A stretch of 13,432 nt of DNA from assembly GCA_963545585.1 (NCBI GenBank), contig CAUUKX010000058.1:1-13432 (forward strand), in the 5' to 3' direction. Under the pieces are notes generated by a model. That model worked only from the letters and a program-made list of their open reading frames with translations, was not told where the DNA came from and searched no databases. Source of the DNA: W11650 sp963545585. GTDB lineage: Bacteria > Bacillota > Clostridia > Lachnospirales > Vallitaleaceae. Below are positions 1-5,208 of the stretch, one piece after another. Made by a program: the position numbers and the translations under genes. The first letter of the stretch is position 1. Each line of letters starts with the position of its first letter.

Positions 1-180
1 TAGGTCGCCCACCCGGGCAGAAACGCATAGCGTTTCGACCAGGGGCACCCGCTCTTCGAGCGGGATAGAGTCAAAAAAGACTATGGCAGACCGCCCGGGC
101 AGAAATGCGGAGCGTTTCGATCAGGGTAGGTCGCCCACCCGGAAAGAAGTGCGCAGCACTTCGATCAGGGGAAAGTTGAG
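1..180. repeat. Mosaic of palindromic repeat modules; right end of a second MITE-like element
   Basis: Three related 33-bp modules lie at 12-44, 94-126 and 138-170. Each begins CCCGG, contains a 7-bp stem with a 3-nt loop, and ends CGA(C/T)CAGGG. Modules one and three are also preceded by the same TAGGTCGCCCA (1-11 and 127-137). Between modules one and two, 45-86 closely matches 4110-4150: a perfect CCCGCTC/GAGCGGG hairpin (48-54/58-64), then AAAAAAGACTATGG. The next part of the downstream element, GAAAGTTGAG, is found here only at 171-180, so the second and third modules (87-170) sit inside it. There is no plausible coding region. The left end is cut by the window edge. Function is unknown; I see it as a relative of the 4010-4160 element carrying extra modules. 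Confidence 0.8.
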
Positions 181-250
181 TCAAGAGTTAATGATTTTGC
201 CTTTCAGCCGCTGAATTGTATGCGAGGAACATTGAAAAAACAAGAAATTA

Positions 251-330
251 ATAAAGGAAAATAAAGGAAAATAAAGGAAAATAAAGGAAAATAAAGGAAA
301 ATAAAGAAAAAAAGGGAAAATAAAGGAAAA
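251..330. repeat. 10-bp tandem repeat (ATAAAGGAAA) ahead of the first gene
   Basis: Five exact copies of ATAAAGGAAA run from 251 to 300, followed by degenerate copies to about 330. Each unit contains the Shine-Dalgarno-like core AAGGA. The last one (about 323-329) is at ribosome-binding distance from the ATG at 337. The unit is one helical turn long, so its A-runs are phased, which usually bends DNA. Exact short repeats are prone to copy-number change. Any effect on expression is inference. Confidence 0.9.
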
Positions 331-336
331 AAAGCT

Positions 337-690
337 ATGAGAAAAAATGCAGAAAATTTGGTTTTGGCGGCGGCCAATTCTTATCAGCAAAAATACTATT
401 TTAATCCGCGCTATCAAAACTTACCGGCCGATATCAAAGGTGAGCTGCGTTTGATGTGTGTTCGCTTTGCCGAAGAAGCCGGCGGCATTTTGGAGATTGG
501 CTTTTCCCCTGAGGGCAACTTGCAGCTAAAGGTGCATACGGCCGGGGATGATGTGCTGTTTGATGAAATCGGAGCGGAGCTTTTAATTAAGGAATATCAA
601 AGAGAAAAGGAAGAACTTTTTGCTAAGCTTGAGCTTTATTTTGCGGCGCTTTACGGAGAGGGAGTAAACGGCGGTAGACAAGAAAAATAA
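337..690 (+). CDS. Small conserved hypothetical protein, DUF6145-like
   Basis: 117 residues, soluble, with no signal peptide or membrane segment. The sequence resembles a small Clostridia-restricted family that I recall as DUF6145: an N-terminal NSYQQKYYFNP stretch (about 14-24), a central GGILEIGF strand region (about 49-56), and an acidic C-terminal helix with KEYQREKEELF. No catalytic motif is visible and the function is unknown. The ATG at 337 is preceded by AAGGAAAA inside the tandem repeat and is the first methionine in frame. A 7-bp stem (689-695 with 712-718) overlaps the stop but lacks a T-run, so it is a poor terminator. The gene is probably transcribed separately from the ECF gene, which has its own promoter 150 bases on. 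The family name is from memory; the reading frame itself is convincing. Confidence 0.78.
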   Translation: MRKNAENLVLAAANSYQQKYYFNPRYQNLPADIKGELRLMCVRFAEEAGGILEIGFSPEGNLQLKVHTAGDDVLFDEIGAELLIKEYQREKEELFAKLELYFAALYGEGVNGGRQEK

Positions 691-842
691 ACCGGATATG
701 ACGACTGCTTGCCGGTTTGTCCCATACGCCGCAAAATTGTGTTTTTGACGGGAGAATTTGCCTTTGGCGGGCAGGCGGAGTCAAAAGAAGATTTTCTCAG
801 GGAAATATAAGAAAAATATAAGCGAATTATAAAATATTTTTC

Positions 843-871
843 TGGGCAGTTGAAATATTTTATGATATACT
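843..871 (+). promoter_or_regulatory. Extended -10 promoter for the ECF/Nudix/anSME operon
   Basis: TG-A-TATACT at 863-871 is an extended -10 element. A weak -35 candidate, TGGGCA at 843-848, is 17 bases upstream of TATACT. The TTGAAA at 850-855 is too close (10 bases) to serve. Transcription would start at about 877-879, exactly where an in-frame ATG lies, which argues that the ATG at 928 is the real start of the next gene. Confidence 0.55.
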
Positions 872-927
872 AAAGGATGGTAATAGACATTGTCTTGTAT
901 CCACACGGAACGAGAACGGAGGAAAAA

Positions 928-1548
928 ATGAACGTAAGAGTAAATCAAAAAACCAGAAATCTTGTTATTTTAGGCGTGCTGCTGGCAATCGGCATTATTT
1001 TGGATGTTACCCCGCTGGGGGCCATACCAATCGGCGGGGTATCCGCCACGATTACGATGCTGCCGGTCATTTTAGGCGGTATTTTGCTGGGGCCGGTTCA
1101 TGGAGCGGCTTTGGGAACGGCGATGGGTGTGGTCAGTTTGCTGCATGCCCTGATGCGGCCGGCAACAATCTTAGATCCTTTATTTGTCAACCCGCTGCTG
1201 TCAGTGCTGCCGCGTACCTTTATCGGCGTAGCATCCTTTTGGGCGTATCAGCTGATTAAAAAATTATTTCACAAACAGACACCAGCGCTGATTATCGGCG
1301 GAATTGCCGGGAGCTTAACCAATACCGTATTGGTGTTGTCAATGCTTTATTTTTTATATGGAAATGAACTTTTAAACTCGCCAGCTTTTCAGGTTTTACA
1401 GTTGGCGAACCGGCAGGCGCTGATTTATTTGCTTTTGGGGGTAGTTGCCAGTAACGGCGTAATGGAGGCACTCTTAGCGGCGGTCATTACCTGCGGAATC
1501 GGTCTGGGCTTAAAAAAAGGCTTGCCGGCGGATTCGACCCGGCTGTAA
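928..1548 (+). CDS. ECF transporter S component (substrate-specific membrane subunit)
   Basis: 206 residues with about six hydrophobic segments (roughly 11-28, 38-55, 58-75, 94-112, 120-143 and 165-195). This is the size and topology of energy-coupling-factor S components, which bind a vitamin and dock onto a shared EcfT/EcfA module. The stretch IPIGGVSATITMLPVILGGI followed by LLGP and a glycine/alanine-rich helix is typical of the family, in the folate/pantothenate-like group. The substrate cannot be read from sequence alone, and no riboswitch is evident upstream. An in-frame ATG at 877 would add 17 polar residues. I chose 928 because GGAGG at 918-922 is well spaced and because the promoter predicts a transcript starting near 877. 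No EcfA or EcfT gene is in the window, as expected for a group II ECF system. Confidence 0.85.
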   Translation: MNVRVNQKTRNLVILGVLLAIGIILDVTPLGAIPIGGVSATITMLPVILGGILLGPVHGAALGTAMGVVSLLHALMRPATILDPLFVNPLLSVLPRTFIGVASFWAYQLIKKLFHKQTPALIIGGIAGSLTNTVLVLSMLYFLYGNELLNSPAFQVLQLANRQALIYLLLGVVASNGVMEALLAAVITCGIGLGLKKGLPADSTRL

Positions 1549-1581
1549 AGCCGAAACTGCTTTTGTGTTTGGGAGGCGGAA

Positions 1582-2082
1582 ATGGAAGACCCGAGAAATG
1601 TAACGGTGGTTTGCTATCTGGAAAAAGAGGATAAAATCCTGATGCTGCATCGAACCAAGAAAGAAAATGATGTTAATCACGGTAAGTGGATCGGTGTCGG
1701 CGGTCATGTCGAAGCCGGGGAGTCGCCGGAAGAATGTGTGATTAGAGAGGTTAAGGAAGAAACCGGATATACCTTGGAAAACTACCGTTACCGGGCGATT
1801 TTAACTTTTTGCTATAATGAAGAACCGGCGATGTATTTGTTTCTGTTTACGGCCGATCGCTTCAGCGGGGAGCAGATTGAGTGCAATGAGGGCGATTTGC
1901 AGTGGATTCCCAAGGCCGAGCTGGAAACACTGGAGATGTGGCAGGGCGACCGGATTTTTCACCGCTTACTGGAAAGCCGGCAGGATTTCTTTTCCATGAA
2001 AATGGTGTATCAGGGCGACCAGCTGACAGAATGTATCATTGATGGGCGGAGAGCGGAGGAACTGGGCTATGCCGCCGATTAA
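1582..2082 (+). CDS. Nudix hydrolase, MutT/MutX-like (probable 8-oxo-dGTP diphosphatase)
   Basis: 166 residues. A complete Nudix box G-x5-E-x7-REVKEETGY spans residues 41-63, with the metal-binding glutamates at 56, 59 and 60. The segment before it (LMLHRTKKENDVNHGKWIGVGG) and the later NEGDLQWIP, WQGDRIF and FFSMKMVYQGDQL motifs match the layout I recall for streptococcal MutX-type 8-oxo-dGTPases. These hydrolyse oxidised nucleotides to the monophosphate so they are not incorporated into DNA. GGGAGG at 1571-1576 precedes the ATG. The gene starts 33 bases after the ECF gene and its end overlaps the next gene by 14 bases, so co-transcription is likely. Nudix substrate assignment from sequence is only moderately safe; other nucleotide substrates are possible. 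Confidence 0.88.
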   Translation: MEDPRNVTVVCYLEKEDKILMLHRTKKENDVNHGKWIGVGGHVEAGESPEECVIREVKEETGYTLENYRYRAILTFCYNEEPAMYLFLFTADRFSGEQIECNEGDLQWIPKAELETLEMWQGDRIFHRLLESRQDFFSMKMVYQGDQLTECIIDGRRAEELGYAAD

Positions 2083-3211
2083 TTTATTGATTAAGCCTGC
2101 TTCGGCCGCCTGTAATATGGTCTGCGAATATTGTTTTTACAATGATGTGGCAGCCAGCCGCCTCTGCGGCTTTAAGGGCTTTATGCAGGCAGAAATGTTA
2201 GAGCAGCTGGTGAAAGAGGCCTTAGAGTATGCCGACGGTATGTGCGGATTTGCCTTTCAGGGCGGTGAGCCGACTTTGGTGGGATTGGATTTTTACCGGA
2301 AACTGATTGAGTTTCAGCAAAAGTACAATCATAAAAAGCTGCGGATCAATAACGCCATGCAGACGAACGGCTTTGCGATCAATCAGGAATGGGCGGAGTT
2401 TTTGCACCGCCATCATTTTTTGGTTGGGCTGTCCTTGGACGGAACCAGAGAGCTGCATGACCGCAATCGTCATGATAAAAGCGGCGGCGGTACCTTTCAG
2501 CGGGTGATGACGGCGGCGCAACTGTTTGACCGGGAAAAAGTAGAGTATAACATTCTATCCGTCGTAACCGGTCAAAATGCCAAGCATATTGAAAGCAGTT
2601 ATCGCTTTTTCCGCAAACAGGGTTTTCGGTATTTGCAGTTTATTCCTTGTTTAGAGCCATTTGCCGAGGAAAAGGGCATGGCCGGCTATGCTCTGACCAA
2701 CCGTGATTATGAGCATTTTTTAACAAAAATCTTTGATTTGTGGTTCATGGATTTAAAAAAGGGTGAATATATCAGTATCCGGCATTTGGATAACTGGCTG
2801 GGGATTTTTTTGGGACGGCCGCCGGAGGCTTGCAGCATGCAGGGGCGGTGCAGCGTGCAGTTTGTAGTTGAGGGCAATGGCGAGGTGTACCCTTGCGATT
2901 TTTATGTGCTGGATGAATGGTTGTTGGGTAAGATTGGCGAAGTTTCTCTGGCGGAAATGCAGGGCTCAGATAGAGCCAAGCGCTTTATTGCCGAGTCGAT
3001 TCCTTTTCCGGCGGAGTGCCGGACCTGCCGCTATGTTTCGCTTTGCCGCAACGGCTGCAAACGGGAGCGGGTGTCAGCGGGTACAGAAGCAAAGAGGCTT
3101 TATTATTGTCCGGCAGTCAAGGGCTTTTTTGCCGGCCGGGAAAAAGAATTGGAGCAGGCAGCAGCGATTCTGCAAAGAATGATCAGAGGGCAAATGAGAG
3201 GGAAAAAATGA
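2069..3211 (+). CDS. Anaerobic sulfatase-maturating enzyme (radical SAM, SPASM domain)
   Basis: 380 residues. The radical SAM motif is C15-x3-C19-x2-C22 in the context LLIKPASAACNMVCEYCFY, followed by QGGEP at 64-68. The C-terminal SPASM region has eight cysteines at 255, 261, 276, 317, 320, 326, 330 and 347, the pattern that binds two auxiliary 4Fe-4S clusters in the Clostridium perfringens enzyme. Asp277 next to Cys276 corresponds to its proposed general base. The enzyme oxidises an active-site Cys or Ser of type I sulfatases to formylglycine in the cytoplasm without oxygen. The start at 2069 has GGAGGA at 2055-2060; an in-frame ATG at 2039 lies inside the Nudix gene and has no such site. 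The next gene overlaps by ATGA. No sulfatase is present in the window, so the partner must be elsewhere or the substrate may differ. Confidence 0.93.
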   Translation: MPPINLLIKPASAACNMVCEYCFYNDVAASRLCGFKGFMQAEMLEQLVKEALEYADGMCGFAFQGGEPTLVGLDFYRKLIEFQQKYNHKKLRINNAMQTNGFAINQEWAEFLHRHHFLVGLSLDGTRELHDRNRHDKSGGGTFQRVMTAAQLFDREKVEYNILSVVTGQNAKHIESSYRFFRKQGFRYLQFIPCLEPFAEEKGMAGYALTNRDYEHFLTKIFDLWFMDLKKGEYISIRHLDNWLGIFLGRPPEACSMQGRCSVQFVVEGNGEVYPCDFYVLDEWLLGKIGEVSLAEMQGSDRAKRFIAESIPFPAECRTCRYVSLCRNGCKRERVSAGTEAKRLYYCPAVKGFFAGREKELEQAAAILQRMIRGQMRGKK

Positions 3212-3960
3212 GATATTTGTACTATAATCCGGATGCGGCTGAGTTTCACTTGTTTTCACCCGAGCATATCACGGCGCTGTGCCTGATTGCGGTCTTGGCG
3301 GTGCTGGTGATTGTTTTTCGGGAGCGGCTGCAAGCCCTGCCGGAGTGGACAAGGCGGCGGCTGGAAATTGCGGCGGGAGTTCTGCTCCTTTTAGCCAGAA
3401 GCGGGATGTATCTGTATTACTTTACCTATGGAATCGGGGTCAAAGAGGTTTTGCCGCTCTATGCCTGCCGGCTGGTGATTTTGGCGATTTTATATACTCT
3501 ATTTACCGGCCGCCGGAGATGGGTTTTCTTTTTTTATTACTTTGGCATTATTTTCGGCGTGCTGCCGCTGATTGTGGTTGATACTTCCGGTTACACCTTT
3601 CCCCATGCCATGTATTTTTCCTTTTTTATCGGTCATGGGATGGTTTTGCTGACCAATATTTATTTTTTGGCAGTGTATCAGTACTATCCGGGGCGAAAGG
3701 ATTTTCGTAAAGCAGTGCAGGCATTGGTGGTGTATTTTGGTGCGGCGGCACTGGCCAATTTCTTTTTACAGGGGAATTATAATTATTTAGAAGCGGCACC
3801 GCCGACTTTAAAATTAGGTGGTTTTGACGGCAGCCTCGGCTATAAGTTTATGGTGTTCGCCGTTTTTCTGCTGGTGTTTGTCTTGGAGTATTTGCCGTTT
3901 AAAAGGAAAGAGGAGACAATCGAAGCGGAAGTTGAGGAGAAACCGGCGGAGTTAAAATAA
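3208..3960 (+). CDS. Integral membrane protein, YwaF/TIGR02206-like
   Basis: 250 residues with about seven hydrophobic segments (roughly 20-37, 52-72, 81-99, 105-124, 133-157, 169-187 and 212-230) and a charged, glutamate/lysine-rich tail (231-250). The N-terminal F(x)PEH, the LPLYACRL segment near 83-90, and the two histidines in FPHAMYFSFFIGHG (about 131-144) match the YwaF/TP0381 family of membrane proteins, whose function is unknown. The start ATG at 3208 overlaps the preceding stop (ATGA), and GAGGG about 10 bases upstream serves as ribosome binding site, implying translational coupling to the maturase. It is the last gene of the operon. A transcript would run into the MITE-like element before reaching the hairpin terminator at 4256. 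Confidence 0.8.
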   Translation: MRYLYYNPDAAEFHLFSPEHITALCLIAVLAVLVIVFRERLQALPEWTRRRLEIAAGVLLLLARSGMYLYYFTYGIGVKEVLPLYACRLVILAILYTLFTGRRRWVFFFYYFGIIFGVLPLIVVDTSGYTFPHAMYFSFFIGHGMVLLTNIYFLAVYQYYPGRKDFRKAVQALVVYFGAAALANFFLQGNYNYLEAAPPTLKLGGFDGSLGYKFMVFAVFLLVFVLEYLPFKRKEETIEAEVEEKPAELK

Positions 3961-4009
3961 ATGATGCGATGTTCCTATGTTTTGCAAAACGAGAACTGTT
4001 TTTTATTTT

Positions 4010-4160
4010 CTCAACTTTCCCATGTTCGACAGAACAGTCTTTTTTAGGCTCGTTGCATGGACAAGAACGGAATGCGATTTGCAAAGCAAATCGCGAGAGT
4101 GGGTTCATGCACCCGCTCTCTGAGCGGGACAGAGCCAAAAAAGACTATGGGAAAGTTGAG
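4010..4160. mobile_element. 151-bp MITE-like element with terminal inverted repeats
   Basis: The ends are perfect 14-bp inverted repeats: CTCAACTTTCCCAT (4010-4023) and its complement (4147-4160). Pairing continues between AGTCTTTTTT-a-GGCTC (4036-4051) and GAGCCAAAAAAGACT (4132-4146), giving 29 pairs interrupted by a 12-nt insert GTTCGACAGAAC, itself a small hairpin, and a bulged A. Inside are TGCATG/CATGCA (4054-4059/4106-4111), a perfect 9-bp hairpin GCGATTTGC-AAA-GCAAATCGC (4074-4094) and a perfect 7-bp hairpin CCCGCTC/GAGCGGG (4112-4128). The direct repeat TTATTTT abuts both ends exactly (4003-4009 and 4161-4167), as expected of a target-site duplication. There is no transposase inside. 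A related copy is at 45-180. The low complexity of the direct repeat weakens it as evidence. Confidence 0.8.
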
Positions 4161-4255
4161 TTATTTTTATTTCAAAACTTTGGCAAATTCCCATTTAAAT
4201 AATTGCGCCGAGAACAAAGCGGATGATTTTCGGCAGTATCAAGCAATGGATAGTT

Positions 4256-4310
4256 AAAGACATCACAGAAAAGAAAGCTCATAGCTTCTTTCTGTAATGT
4301 CTTTCTTTTT
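4256..4310 (+). terminator. Intrinsic terminator-like hairpin
   Basis: AAAGACAT (4256-4263) pairs with ATGTCTTT (4297-4304). After one mismatch, ACAGAAA pairs with TTTCTGT, and the stem continues with two single-base bulges to GCT-CAT-AGC at the tip. CTTTCTTTTT follows directly. It probably ends transcription from the 928-3960 operon, insulating the DUF2975 promoter. Confidence 0.7.
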
Positions 4311-4437
4311 GGAAAAAAATAAGAAGGGCTAGCAAGGAAAATTCCATTGCCAACCCCAAAAAAGATCAGCATTTTTTATTTGCTAAGGTTGTATTTTAAA
4401 ATGGATTGAGAAAAACATAAAAATTTTCAAAAAAGGC

Positions 4438-4473
4438 TTGCAATATTTTTATGTTTATCATAAAATATATAAT
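4438..4473 (+). promoter_or_regulatory. Promoter of the DUF2975-XRE-ispG-ispH genes
   Basis: TTGCAA (4438-4443) and TAAAAT (4461-4466) are 17 bases apart, a good vegetative promoter. An alternative -10, TATAAT, lies at 4468-4473. The start codon of the DUF2975 gene is about 35 bases downstream, leaving a short leader. Confidence 0.68.
4447..4465. promoter_or_regulatory. Candidate operator: inverted CATAAAA repeat
   Basis: TTTTATG-TTTAT-CATAAAA is a perfect 7-bp inverted repeat in the promoter spacer, overlapping the -10 element. Further CATAAAA half-sites lie at 4416-4422 and 4480-4486. The placement suits repression, plausibly by the XRE protein encoded second in this operon. The link is inference, and AT-rich DNA produces such repeats easily. 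Confidence 0.4.
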
Positions 4474-4506
4474 GAAAATCATAAAAAAGAATGGGGTTGA
4501 GGAGAT

Positions 4507-4953
4507 ATGAAACGACAAAATTTTATTAAAAATTTTTTGCACTTACTAAGTGCTGGCGGAATGATTGCGGCTTTTGTGTTTGTGGTGGCAATGCCTTTTT
4601 TGACACAGCTTTATGGCCGGTATTTTGACATTATAGTAACCGCTGATATAACAATATTTATCATGGTTACTTTGATACCGGTTTTTTGGATTTTTCACAG
4701 TTTGCTCAAAATCAGCATTTCCCTGAAAAAGCAAAAAGGATTTTGCAAGGAAACGATTCAATATGTACGCAGGATAAAAATAGCTTCTATTTTTGAATTT
4801 TTGATTTATGGCTATGCTCTGATTCGCTATTTTAATATATTGCCATTTGTGATTTTAGGCGGCGTGGCTATGGTATTTGTATTTTCGTCATTGGTGGAAG
4901 TGTTGTTGATAGAGGGCAAAGAATATTATGAAGATAGTCAGCTGTCCATTTAG
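4507..4953 (+). CDS. DUF2975-type membrane protein
   Basis: 148 residues with four hydrophobic segments (about 11-33, 42-65, 88-108 and 112-135) and a basic stretch with KKQKGFCKET between the second and third. This layout, and a small XRE regulator immediately downstream, fit the DUF2975 family (the YoaS/YozG arrangement of Bacillus). The family has no established biochemical role; such pairs are often thought to act as a membrane modulator plus its DNA-binding partner. AGGAG lies very close to the ATG (2 bases between), so translation may be modest. The next gene begins 9 bases after the stop. The family assignment rests on size, topology and neighbour rather than on a distinctive motif. 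Confidence 0.78.
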   Translation: MKRQNFIKNFLHLLSAGGMIAAFVFVVAMPFLTQLYGRYFDIIVTADITIFIMVTLIPVFWIFHSLLKISISLKKQKGFCKETIQYVRRIKIASIFEFLIYGYALIRYFNILPFVILGGVAMVFVFSSLVEVLLIEGKEYYEDSQLSI

Positions 4954-4962
4954 GAGAGTGTT

Positions 4963-5208
4963 ATGATAACTATTAATTTAGATTTTATGATGCTGGAAAA
5001 GAAAATGAGTTTAAAGGAGTTGTCAGAAAAAGTCGGGGTATCCATGACCAATCTTTCAATTTTAAAAACCAACAAAGCCAGAGCGATTCGTTTTTCTACT
5101 TTGGATGCGATATGTAAGGCGCTGGACTGCTCCCCGGGAGATATTTTAAAGTATGAAGAAGGAAGTGCTGGGGAAAGTGAGGAAGGAGTTTTATGGATCG
5201 AAGATTAA
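4963..5208 (+). CDS. Small XRE/Cro-type transcriptional regulator, YozG-like
   Basis: 81 residues, almost entirely one helix-turn-helix domain (about 10-65): SLKELSEKVGVSMTNLSILK is the HTH, followed by AIRFSTLDAICKALDCSPGDIL, the conserved second half of this small-regulator family. An acidic tail (66-81) follows. GGAG at 4953-4956 gives a normal spacing to the ATG. Its 3' end overlaps ispG by 16 bases, so the regulator is translationally linked to the isoprenoid genes. The likely role is DNA binding at its own promoter, where CATAAAA repeats occur. The ligand or signal is unknown. Confidence 0.88.
   Translation: MITINLDFMMLEKKMSLKELSEKVGVSMTNLSILKTNKARAIRFSTLDAICKALDCSPGDILKYEEGSAGESEEGVLWIED

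Larger units (their letters stand above)
3961..4506. other. Long intergenic region between the YwaF-like and DUF2975 genes
   Basis: No credible gene. The short open frames here lack ribosome binding sites or lie within the repeat element. The region contains the MITE-like element (4010-4160), a + strand terminator hairpin (4256-4310) and the promoter of the DUF2975 gene. It also has a second imperfect hairpin, 4326-4357 (GGGCTAGCAAGGAA with TTCCATTGCCAACCCC). On the minus strand this is followed by a T-rich run (4313-4325), so it would read as a terminator for minus-strand transcription, although no minus-strand gene is evident. From 4360 onward the sequence is strongly AT-rich. Confidence 0.75.

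Noticed and set aside
1..180. CRISPR array reading of the three similar modules
   Set aside because: The modules are not separated by unique spacers of regular length: the second and third adjoin, and the first is separated by a piece of the MITE-like element. Variation is inside stems, and no cas genes are present.
181..417. Minus-strand open frame of 78 codons rich in Phe, Leu, Ser and Ile
   Set aside because: It reads through the complement of the 10-bp tandem repeat, producing a repetitive low-complexity peptide, and it overlaps the convincing + strand gene at 337.
691..876. Possible vitamin riboswitch ahead of the ECF gene
   Set aside because: The promoter lies only about 50 bases before the start codon, leaving no room for an aptamer in the leader, and no known riboswitch motif was recognised.
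877..927. Upstream in-frame ATG giving a 17-residue extension of the ECF S component
   Set aside because: It lies at the predicted transcription start, has no ribosome binding site, and GGAGG clearly serves the ATG at 928.
2222..2521. 99-codon minus-strand frame inside the sulfatase maturase gene
   Set aside because: It is antisense to a gene with a fully convincing protein; no promoter or ribosome site was seen.
3969..4257. Short open frames (both strands) between the YwaF-like and DUF2975 genes
   Set aside because: They cross the palindromic element, have no ribosome binding sites, and the peptides resemble nothing I recognise.
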